Source: Opitutales bacterium
Lineage (GTDB): Bacteria > Verrucomicrobiota > Verrucomicrobiia > Opitutales > Intestinicryptomonadaceae
Reading direction: 5' to 3'
DNA length: 64,000 bases
NCBI GenBank assembly: GCA_015061945.1
Contig: SUVP01000001.1
Span: 310,001-374,000, forward strand
The notes beneath the pieces are model-generated. The model did no database searches. It was not told the origin of the DNA and saw only the letters and a program-made list of their open reading frames with translations. Of the stretch, positions 17,680 through 24,830 are shown one piece after another; position 1 is the first letter of the stretch, and every line of letters starts with the position of its first letter. Position numbers and translations under genes: made by a program.

Positions 17680-19170
17680 TTACTTTCTGAAATCGACAAC
17701 CGATTTATCTGTGATGAGAACTGGCGAGTCGTAAAGGTGCAATCCTTTAATCTTCAAAGTATTTCCACTGCGAGAAATTGCCGATGCAGGAATTTCGCAA
17801 ACTTTACCCGAAAGAATATCTACCCATACAGGTTCTTTAATCTTTGCACCACCCTTGAGCTCTACGTCCACTGGTATTGTCAAAATGAGGTTAGACGGAG
17901 TGTTGTCGCCAAACCAAATTGTAAATGCTGGTGTGCGTGTTTCGTTGTCGATATAGCCAAATGCTTCAATTTGTTCTGGGTATTCTTTGCTTATAACCAA
18001 TTTGCCTTGTTGATTGTCGAGTAGTTCAAATACCGAAACCAAATTCTGCACTGCATAATATGCCATCTTGATTTTAATAACTCTGTTTTTGTCGTCAGTG
18101 CCGAGCAATCCTTTAACATTCTTGATCTTGATTTGGTCAACACCAGCAAAACCTTGTGCATTGTTAAAGTAGTTCATATCGGAAATCGAGAATACGCTTG
18201 TTTCTATTCCACGACCCCAGTCGCCGAGCATACGACGCAAGTCCCACTTTGCTTGAGAGTATTCTGTCCATGGATTGTGAGCCAACGCACCACCCATATA
18301 TCCTTTAGATGGAGCCCCGTTTTCACCTTGACGCAATAAGACTTTTTTTGAGTACTTTGCGAGGATTTCACGCATTTTGTCAATGTTTACATAACTTGCT
18401 TCTGGGCGATATTCATAGCCGTGATAAGTCAACCATGTAAACTTGTCGAGCATACCAAGTTCAGCCATCGCCTTTACATAAATTTCAAAATTTCCTGGTT
18501 TTGTTGATGCCAACGACAAACCAGCAATTTTTGCTTTTGGATCGTGCTTAAGAATGATATTTGTTGTGCGAACATTGATATCAACTGTTTCCATTTTTGG
18601 AGTTTTGCGATTGATATCAGGTTCGTTCCACATTTCCCATTCAACCTTGCCAGCATAGCGTTTTGCGATAGCTTCAACCCATCTGTTCCAAGCGTCTTTA
18701 CCTTCTTTTGTGCATGGCATACCACCCTTGAGGAATGGAGTTCCACCACCATTGTAGATTTGATTGCCGTACGATGTTTGAACCCACGGAGTAATTCCAC
18801 GCGAGATAGCATCGTTAACGATATGGTCGAGCCATGCGAAGTTGTAAACACCTTTAACTTTTTCAGTCTTCGCCCAACCACCTTGCAAACGGATTTTCTT
18901 AATACCGAGTGGTGCAAGATATTCTTTGTATGCGTCGTAATCAGTGTAGTCGCGGTCAACTGTTTCGCAACCAACTGTGAGATTATTTTTTGTTTGCGAC
19001 GAATTTTTTGGAATCACAACACCGAGTTGCTTGTATGGCAACACGAGCTTTGATTTTACACGGTCGTTTGATGTATCAATTTTTGGCGATACAACTACAT
19101 CGTCAGATGTAGAAACGCATGCCGACACACCTGCCGACATCAACGCAAGTATTAATAATTTTTTCATCAT
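17680..19170 (-). CDS. Lipoprotein clan GH-A glycosidase (GH39-like), copy A
   Basis: 496 aa; MMKKLLILALMSAGVSAC gives a lipobox, so this copy is lipid-anchored while copy B has an ordinary signal peptide. The catalytic features are shared: WEMWNEPDIN (acid/base Glu) and RQGENGAPSKGYMGGALA (nucleophile Glu). The two differ mainly at the N-terminus, in the loop after WNEP, and in a short insertion after DMNYFNN. The pairing of one soluble and one anchored paralog suggests division of labour between cell surface and periplasm. It lies in the operon between the SDR gene (20 bp upstream) and copy B. Confidence 0.7.
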   Translation of the reverse strand: MMKKLLILALMSAGVSACVSTSDDVVVSPKIDTSNDRVKSKLVLPYKQLGVVIPKNSSQTKNNLTVGCETVDRDYTDYDAYKEYLAPLGIKKIRLQGGWAKTEKVKGVYNFAWLDHIVNDAISRGITPWVQTSYGNQIYNGGGTPFLKGGMPCTKEGKDAWNRWVEAIAKRYAGKVEWEMWNEPDINRKTPKMETVDINVRTTNIILKHDPKAKIAGLSLASTKPGNFEIYVKAMAELGMLDKFTWLTYHGYEYRPEASYVNIDKMREILAKYSKKVLLRQGENGAPSKGYMGGALAHNPWTEYSQAKWDLRRMLGDWGRGIETSVFSISDMNYFNNAQGFAGVDQIKIKNVKGLLGTDDKNRVIKIKMAYYAVQNLVSVFELLDNQQGKLVISKEYPEQIEAFGYIDNETRTPAFTIWFGDNTPSNLILTIPVDVELKGGAKIKEPVWVDILSGKVCEIPASAISRSGNTLKIKGLHLYDSPVLITDKSVVDFRK

Positions 19171-19190
19171 AATATTTTCCTCTTATAAAA

Positions 19191-20027
19191 TTATAAGCCC
19201 GAGCAAGACAAGAAACCACCGTCAACTGGAACAGTAATACCAGTTACAAAGCCAGCAGCGTCGTCATCGATAAGCCAATTCATACAGCCGACAAGCTCTG
19301 GAGCTCCGCCAAAACGTTTCATAGGCGTATGCGAGATAATACTTGCTCCTCGTGGAGAGAATCCACCGTCTGGAGTGAGCAACAACTTTGCACTTCTATC
19401 GTTGATAAAGAATCCTGGAGCTATTGCGTTTACACGGATTTTTGCCGGAGCCAAATATGCCGCAAGCCATTGTGTGAAGTTCGATATACCTGCCTTACTC
19501 AATGCGTATGCTGGGATTCTCGAAAGTGGACGATATGTATTCATCGACGCAAAGTTGATAATGCAACCTCCGCCATTTTTAGCCATATCTTGAGCAAACA
19601 AACGGCAAGGAATTACAGTACCCATAATATTTACACTGATTACATCTTGGAATTTATCCAAACCCAAGTTGAAGAATCCACGACCTTCAAAACCTTCTTC
19701 AAGTTCAGCTGGATCGAACTCGCTAATAGTTGTTACAGCGTCAGGCTGGTTGCCACCTGCACCATTGATGAGAATGTTGCATACGCCGTATGTAGCCAAG
19801 ACCTTTTCACGAACTTCTTTCATCTGTTCAAGATTGCGAACATCTGCCGACAATGGCAAACACTCGCCACCTTCGGCTTTAATCTTCGCTTGAGTCGCTT
19901 CGAGCTTATCCATGCTACGACCAACTATTACTACTTTGCAACCTTGCTTTGCCAAGTCGATTGCCATTGCCGAGCAGATTGTACCACCTGCTCCCGTTAC
20001 TACTGCTACTTTTCCTTTATTTTTCAT
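19191..20027 (-). CDS. SDR family fructuronate reductase-like (D-mannonate oxidoreductase)
   Basis: 278 aa short-chain dehydrogenase. Cofactor motif VVTGAGGTICSAMA, NAG equivalent ILINGAGGNQPDAV, catalytic Ser in NFASMNTY and YxxxK in YALSKAG. The late segment FFINDRSAKLLLTPDGGFSP, then IISHTPMKRFG, is typical of the SDR-type UxuB/YjmF mannonate oxidoreductases. It would reduce D-fructuronate to D-mannonate. Immediately downstream of uxaC (3 bp apart), which makes the product of its partner its substrate. UxuA, KdgK and KdgA for the rest of the pathway are not in this window. Confidence 0.8.
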   Translation of the reverse strand: MKNKGKVAVVTGAGGTICSAMAIDLAKQGCKVVIVGRSMDKLEATQAKIKAEGGECLPLSADVRNLEQMKEVREKVLATYGVCNILINGAGGNQPDAVTTISEFDPAELEEGFEGRGFFNLGLDKFQDVISVNIMGTVIPCRLFAQDMAKNGGGCIINFASMNTYRPLSRIPAYALSKAGISNFTQWLAAYLAPAKIRVNAIAPGFFINDRSAKLLLTPDGGFSPRGASIISHTPMKRFGGAPELVGCMNWLIDDDAAGFVTGITVPVDGGFLSCSGL

Positions 20028-20030
20028 AAA

Positions 20031-21413
20031 TTAGAATATCCAATTTTTTGCGTTATTATAAGAAATGTCTGAAACTGCTTTTACGAGGAAATCTTCGTCT
20101 TGTGGAATCTCGCCACGTTCTGCCATTTCACCGATGTGCGAACAAATTATTCTGCGGAAATATTCGTGGCGTGAGAACGACAAAATACTGCGTGAATCAG
20201 TTGTCATACCAATAAATTTAGAAAGCAACCCGAAACTTTCAAGCGATTTCAAGTGAGCCTTAATCCCTTCCAAATGGTCATTGTACCACCACGCTGGACC
20301 AAATTGAAGTTTGCCCCACACCCCGTCTTGCGAGAACGAGCCTGTCAAAACCGACAACGCTTGATTATCCGCCGGATTGAGCGTGTACAAAATAATCTTA
20401 CCCAAGCTACCGCATTTTTCAACGCTATCGATAAAGCGAACTAAACTTGTGATATCGCAAGCCTTTCCGATTGTCGCATAACCACCAGCACCACCAGCGA
20501 GAGCACGCAAACGCGAACTTGTGTAGCGTTCAGCACCAATGTGCAACTGCAATACCCAACCACGCTTTCCATACTCAACTGCGAGCCAATGCAATATATA
20601 CGACTTAAGCATTACAAGCTCTGTCGCATCTGCCGAGTTCGACAATGCCTTCTCAAAAATCTTCGATGCTTGCTCTTCATCTGTTTCAATGTACGACCAA
20701 CCGCTATCGAGCGAGTGGTCCGCAAGCTTACACTTTGCCGACTCAAACGCATCTAATCTTGACGATAATGCCGAGATATAATCTGCCAAGTTTTCCACTT
20801 TATGCATCGCATTGAGCCGTTCAAACCACTTTGCAAATGCTGGCATTTGGAATGCGAAAATAGAGTCTGCACGGAGCGATGGCATAACCGAAAATCCGCC
20901 TGAATTTTTTGTCGCCAACGTATGAACAGAAACGTCGTCGAGCAAGTCGTCAGATGTGCAAAGAGCTTCAATATTCCAGGAACGTAAGATTGAATTTGTC
21001 GTGAGATTTTTTTCTGCAATTATGCGATTGCATTCGTCCATAATCTGCTTTGCGTTGTCTTTGCAAAGAACTTCGTCGACACCAAATACCGATTTTAATT
21101 CCATCGCTGACCAGTGGAAAAGTGGGTTTCCCCACGAGTTCACACAGACATCTGCCCACGCTTCAAACTTTTCTTCGCCACTGGCATCGCCCGATATTTT
21201 GCGTTCTTCAACGCCTGCTATACGCATAGCACGATGCTTGTATGGGTCGGACACAACCCACAAATCAGCAATCGACGTTATTTTGCGGTCTTCCGCAATC
21301 GCTTTAGGATCAAGGTGATTGTGGTAGTCGATAATTGGCAACTGCTTTGCCTTTTCAAAAAGTTTTTTTGCAGTCGCATTAGAGAGTAAAAAATCGTCTT
21401 TTAAAAATTTCAT
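20031..21413 (-). CDS. uxaC: Glucuronate isomerase
   Basis: 460 aa from the ATG at 21413, close to the usual UxaC length of about 470. The start is placed there because MKFLKDDFLLSNATAKKLFE is the conserved N-terminus of the family and the ATG follows the transporter stop by 4 bp. IIDYHNHLDP carries the metal-binding His pair of this amidohydrolase-like barrel; KITSIADLWVVSDPYKHRAM and the late GMTTDSRSILSFSRHEYFRR are further family hallmarks. It converts D-glucuronate to D-fructuronate (and D-galacturonate to tagaturonate) in the cytoplasm. Operon order transporter-isomerase-reductase is a complete uptake and first-steps module. Confidence 0.95.
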   Translation of the reverse strand: MKFLKDDFLLSNATAKKLFEKAKQLPIIDYHNHLDPKAIAEDRKITSIADLWVVSDPYKHRAMRIAGVEERKISGDASGEEKFEAWADVCVNSWGNPLFHWSAMELKSVFGVDEVLCKDNAKQIMDECNRIIAEKNLTTNSILRSWNIEALCTSDDLLDDVSVHTLATKNSGGFSVMPSLRADSIFAFQMPAFAKWFERLNAMHKVENLADYISALSSRLDAFESAKCKLADHSLDSGWSYIETDEEQASKIFEKALSNSADATELVMLKSYILHWLAVEYGKRGWVLQLHIGAERYTSSRLRALAGGAGGYATIGKACDITSLVRFIDSVEKCGSLGKIILYTLNPADNQALSVLTGSFSQDGVWGKLQFGPAWWYNDHLEGIKAHLKSLESFGLLSKFIGMTTDSRSILSFSRHEYFRRIICSHIGEMAERGEIPQDEDFLVKAVSDISYNNAKNWIF

Positions 21414-21417
21414 AATA

Positions 21418-23097
21418 TTACTTTTTTGAGAGTGCTTTTTTTGCCTTTGATTGTGAGTATACAAGATAAATTCCGCCCGCTGAAAGAACACATAATCCAC
21501 CTGCGATTACCCCATATAATCCACCTGTTGTATTTACAGTCGGCAAACTCATACCGCCGAACAACAAGCCTGCAACAACCATCGAGAACACAAACAAGTA
21601 CACGAGCGAACGTATGTATTCAGGCGAAATATCTGGCTTTTCATTTTCAGGAATTGGCGTTTCAATCTTTTGGAAAATAAGTTTTTCCGACTCCGAATAT
21701 ACTCTATTCTTATTGAGAACTGGCAAGTAGTAAATCGCCAAGCAAACTGCCATTTCGATAAGCGTGCCAAGCTCCCACGAAATTTGTGGAATCATATTGA
21801 TAACAATACCAAGAACTACACCGACGACAATCGTCGCAACAGATGAATTTTGCGTTGGTGCACGCGATACAATACCAAGCACAAGTGGAATACCAATCGG
21901 GATTGCGAGAATTCCAGTAAATAGTTTGTTAGCTTCAAACGCACCACCAAAATTCTTTACGCCAAACGCACCAAGAATCATAATCACACCGACAATAATT
22001 GTCGAAATTCTTGCGACATTCAAAAGCTTCTTTCCGTCGGCATTTGGGTTTATCATACGTTGATAAATGTCTGTTGTCATAACGCCAGCCATAATGTTGT
22101 ATTCCGCATTTAACGACGACATTGTCGCTGCAAACATCGACGAGAACATAATACCCATTACCCCGACAGGCAAGAGCATCGATGAAATCATAACATACGA
22201 CATTTCTGGATCTGCGATATTTGGAACAATCAATGGCGATATAACTGCAGGAATCAAGAATACAGGAGTAAATAGCAAGAACAAAATTCCGCTGTATATG
22301 CCTACCTTGCGTGCTGCACTTTCGTCGCGTACGCAATAGAACTTTTGGATGAAAGTCCAATTTTCATTGTACTTAAGAGTTACCATTAAGCAATAAACTG
22401 TGAGCCACAACCAACTTCCCTTTGGTCCATTAAATGGTTCAAGATGCTCTGGGAATTTTGCAGCCAACGCAGAAAGTCCACCCGAAGCGTCGAGCGAAAG
22501 AGGCAAGAGAATTGCAGTCACCAAAATGAGAATGATGAATTGAACCGTACTCATAATTGTTACAGTCCAAATTCCACCGATGATGTTAAAGAGTGTTACA
22601 ATCACACCAGAAATTACAATCGCCCAACCGAACGAAATTGGTGTAACCGCCGCAATAAAAATACCGATAGCATAGAGACGTACCATATTGTCGAGGAATC
22701 GCATAACAAGCCCGAGCCACATGACGAGTTTTCGCATCGGATATCCATAACGTTTTTCGAGATACTCGACAGGCGTAGTGTCGCCAGTGCGTCGCCAACG
22801 AGCTCCAAAAATCAATCCAGCAACGACACATCCAGGGACAGTCGTTAGGAATACGACCATAGAAATGATACCTTCTTTGTACGCAATGCCTGCATACGCG
22901 ACAAAAACGAAAGTACTAAAAAGCCCCATATAATTTGTGATAGTTGCCATCACCCATGGGATAGTACCACCACCTTTGAAGAACGAGTTAGAGTCTTTCA
23001 CGAGCCAACCGAACGTGAAACCGATTACCGCCATAAGTGCGATATAGATAAGAATCGCGACATAGTCGAAGTTTTGGAGATATATATTTCCAGTCAT
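21418..23097 (-). CDS. SSS-family sodium/solute symporter, probable uronate transporter
   Basis: 559 aa, about 13-14 hydrophobic segments. N-terminal IALMAVIGFTFGWLVKDSNS followed by FFKGGGTIPWVMATITNYMG is the classical start of the sodium:solute symporter family. Other marks are TPVEYLEKRYGYPMRKL and SSMFAATMSSLNAEYNIMAG around the Na-binding region. First gene of the operon with uxaC and the mannonate oxidoreductase, which suggests glucuronate or a small uronate-containing oligosaccharide as cargo. No Shine-Dalgarno is evident. A possible promoter and LacI-type operator lie upstream. Confidence 0.85.
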   Translation of the reverse strand: MTGNIYLQNFDYVAILIYIALMAVIGFTFGWLVKDSNSFFKGGGTIPWVMATITNYMGLFSTFVFVAYAGIAYKEGIISMVVFLTTVPGCVVAGLIFGARWRRTGDTTPVEYLEKRYGYPMRKLVMWLGLVMRFLDNMVRLYAIGIFIAAVTPISFGWAIVISGVIVTLFNIIGGIWTVTIMSTVQFIILILVTAILLPLSLDASGGLSALAAKFPEHLEPFNGPKGSWLWLTVYCLMVTLKYNENWTFIQKFYCVRDESAARKVGIYSGILFLLFTPVFLIPAVISPLIVPNIADPEMSYVMISSMLLPVGVMGIMFSSMFAATMSSLNAEYNIMAGVMTTDIYQRMINPNADGKKLLNVARISTIIVGVIMILGAFGVKNFGGAFEANKLFTGILAIPIGIPLVLGIVSRAPTQNSSVATIVVGVVLGIVINMIPQISWELGTLIEMAVCLAIYYLPVLNKNRVYSESEKLIFQKIETPIPENEKPDISPEYIRSLVYLFVFSMVVAGLLFGGMSLPTVNTTGGLYGVIAGGLCVLSAGGIYLVYSQSKAKKALSKK

Positions 23098-23146
23098 GAT
23101 AAGAATGTAAAGTTAATATATTTTTCGGACACAGAATCGGACTGTC

Positions 23147-23157
23147 GAAGCCGTTTC
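23147..23157. promoter_or_regulatory. Possible LacI-type operator upstream of the SSS transporter
   Basis: GAAGCCGTTTC, an imperfect inverted repeat with CG near its centre as in LacI/CcpA-type sites. It lies just downstream of a promoter-like pair on the minus strand, a position suited to repression. Single occurrence, so low support. Confidence 0.25.
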
Positions 23158-23165
23158 TAGGTACA

Positions 23166-23195
23166 AAAATATTGCAAATTTGGATATATCATCAA
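23166..23195 (-). promoter_or_regulatory. Possible promoter of the glucuronate operon
   Basis: On the minus strand TTGATG (23190-23195) and TATTTT (23166-23171) are separated by 18 bp, upstream of the SSS gene at 23097. The match is moderate. The rest of 23098-23402 is A-rich low-complexity sequence without a gene that I can support. Confidence 0.3.
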
Positions 23196-23402
23196 GGTAA
23201 TAAAAAACCAAAAGATGCAAACCGTTGACCAATTTAACACATTACAACAAAATGAGTTAAAACCAAGAAAAAAAACAACCACAAGTAAAAAAAACAGAAA
23301 CAAAATTTTATTAAAAAAAATTAAAAAAGTTTTGAGTGTCAAATTTAAACAAAAATCCGTTTTATTTTTCTTTTCGTTTTGGCTTCTAATCTATGCTAGT
23401 CC

Positions 23403-24281
23403 CTAAATGTTTATTCTAAACAATAAGTTTCGCCATGTTTCGTTGCTGTCTTTTTTTGTCCGAATAGCAAAATTAACTATGGCATAAGCAAATGTTAATA
23501 TCATTATAATTCCGCCCAACTCGTAACATAGCAACATCATAGTAGTTAAGTTATTCATTGAATTAGTTTGAGTATTAAAGATAGCAACATAACTTGCAAC
23601 AAATGATGATACTCCCGATGCAAAAATAATAGAAGCAATTATAAGGAATACATGAAAATTATAAAATACATACAGCAACTTTTTTTTACAAATTGAGAAT
23701 ATTGACAATAAAAGTATGATTCCTATAGAAACAAGCAACGTATATATAGATTCCATTATGTACATATCTCTCACATAATCACCCAGTGTTAAAATACCCA
23801 TTTTATCTGCAGGAATATTGAATGGAGTTCTGACAATCATTTTTGGGGTAGTATTTAACAAATCCAAATATCTGTAGCCAATTACCGACAAAAATATCAT
23901 AAGAAGACATAAATAAAATTCTTTAAATATGCCTCTTATATATATAATTCTTCTCGTTTTAACATCTTTCTTAACGTATAAAATTTTCGACAGATAACAG
24001 GATAATAAAACTGCAATGAGTATTAAGCTCAAAAAGAATGTCATTGAAAATATATAGGGACATGACAGTAAATAAGCTAATAATAGAAACGATGTTGTAT
24101 AAAGGATGAGTTCTCCTAAAAAATAATTAGACTTTTTCCATATATCCTTAGAAGACATTGCATACTTTGTTCTTAATCCTATGAAATGATTTATCTTCAC
24201 AAAGAATAACGAAATAGCGACAGCAAAGAATATACAAATTGTTACAATAAAATCTATATTTAAAGTAAAACTATCTTTCAT
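23403..24281 (-). CDS. Multi-pass membrane protein with SdpI-like segment
   Basis: 292 aa with about 7-8 hydrophobic segments. After the first membrane helix it has NHFIGLRTKYAMSSKDIWKK followed by SNYFLGEL, which resembles the signature of SdpI-type membrane proteins (N-x-IGIRTPWT-x-W-K). A second echo, MIVRTPFNI, occurs near the middle. SdpI is an immunity/signal-transduction protein in Bacillus, but the domain is widespread and its role here is unknown. Sequence is more AT-rich than the housekeeping genes. It stands alone next to the DUF262 element. Confidence 0.6.
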   Translation of the reverse strand: MKDSFTLNIDFIVTICIFFAVAISLFFVKINHFIGLRTKYAMSSKDIWKKSNYFLGELILYTTSFLLLAYLLSCPYIFSMTFFLSLILIAVLLSCYLSKILYVKKDVKTRRIIYIRGIFKEFYLCLLMIFLSVIGYRYLDLLNTTPKMIVRTPFNIPADKMGILTLGDYVRDMYIMESIYTLLVSIGIILLLSIFSICKKKLLYVFYNFHVFLIIASIIFASGVSSFVASYVAIFNTQTNSMNNLTTMMLLCYELGGIIMILTFAYAIVNFAIRTKKDSNETWRNLLFRINI

Positions 24282-24369
24282 ACAAAAATCCTATTCCAAC
24301 TATCATAATTCATTGTCCTAAATCTTAAGTCTGAGGTTGTCAAGTTTCCTTGTTGTTTGTTGAAATTGT

Positions 24370-24438
24370 TAAAATTCTACGATTGCAAAAGAAAGAGCGA
24401 GCTGTGTCAACACAGTTCGCTCTTTCAAATTCATATCG
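24370..24438. repeat. Left copy of 69-bp direct repeat (duplicated tRNA-Pro terminator)
   Basis: Matches 26748-26816 over 69 positions with about three differences (one inserted base, one deleted base, one substitution). It contains the hairpin GAGCGAGCTGTGT/ACACAGTTCGCTC. The right copy lies directly at the 3' end of tRNA-Pro; this copy has no tRNA next to it. Together they enclose the DUF262 gene. Confidence 0.85.
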
Positions 24439-24506
24439 GTATTACAAGAAGTTTAACAAACATTATGCCGACAACTTAAATCGAACAAACACTCGATAAA
24501 ATCTCG

Positions 24507-24524
24507 ACACTTAAAAAGGTGTCT
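24507..24524 (+). other. Small hairpin in the DUF262 island
   Basis: GACACTT/AGGTGTC stem (one G-T pair) with a 4-A loop, overlapping the start of the 65-codon frame at 24519. Too weak to name. Confidence 0.2.
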
Positions 24525-24716
24525 ATCTTGCAAATAAATTATGGATCCAAAAAGTCCAACTTCAAACTGTTTAACACCTCAGTCCAAAATTTTTCAAGAA
24601 ATGGAATCCCACTTCGCAAACAAACTTTCCAACCATTTGTATTATTTTCCGCTATAACTAAACTATTAGTTGAATTGCGGCGGAAAATAACCAAAAACAA
24701 AAGTTTATTAATTTAG
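24519..24716 (+). CDS. Questionable 65-aa small protein in the DUF262 island
   Basis: TTG-initiated frame of 65 residues, basic at its end (LRRKITKNK). It ends exactly at the edge of a terminator-like hairpin (24715-24753), which is the only reason to list it. No homologous family, signal or ribosome site recognised. The frame also contains one arm pair of a long inverted repeat (24642-24690), so the stretch may be a non-coding RNA or remnant. Confidence 0.2.
   Translation: MSILQINYGSKKSNFKLFNTSVQNFSRNGIPLRKQTFQPFVLFSAITKLLVELRRKITKNKSLLI
24642..24690. repeat. Nested inverted repeat in the DUF262 island
   Basis: Outer arms TTATTTTCCGC (24642-24652) and GCGGAAAATAA (24680-24690) are a perfect 11-bp inverted repeat, enclosing a second stem AACTA/TAGTT. 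There is no T-run on either side. It could be a structured RNA, a recombination site or a remnant of a small mobile element. Confidence 0.5.
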
Positions 24717-24753
24717 TCCGAATAAAATTCTTCTAAAGCAAAGAAGTCGGACT
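24715..24753 (+). terminator. Terminator-like hairpin upstream of the DUF262 gene
   Basis: Outer stem AGTCCGA/TCGGACT and an inner TTCTT/AAGAA pair, followed by TTTTAT on the plus strand. It would stop transcription entering the DUF262 promoter region. Confidence 0.5.
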
Positions 24754-24793
24754 TTTATAACAACGTCCATATTGCCTGCATTACAAATAAACG

Positions 24794-24821
24794 TTGACAT
24801 ACTAATTAGTATATTAAGAAT
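24794..24821 (+). promoter_or_regulatory. Promoter of DUF262 gene with 14-bp palindromic operator
   Basis: Consensus -35 TTGACA at 24794-24799 with AAGAAT (24816-24821) 16 bp later as a modest -10. The perfect 14-bp palindrome ATACTAATTAGTAT (24799-24812) fills the spacer, an ideal place for a repressor. No local repressor gene is visible. Confidence 0.5.
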
Positions 24822-24830
24822 TATTTTATT

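Noticed and set aside
19329-20072. 247-codon open frame on the plus strand
   Set aside because: Antisense to the SDR gene, which has full catalytic motifs; the plus frame is Cys- and Tyr-rich without domain signs.
23215-23406. 63-codon Lys-rich frame and its hydrophobic antisense mirror
   Set aside because: Both arise from A-rich low-complexity sequence; no ribosome site or family resemblance.
24370-24438. Left repeat copy considered as the end of a second tRNA gene
   Set aside because: Only the last three tRNA bases plus the terminator match; no acceptor, anticodon or T-arm sequence follows.
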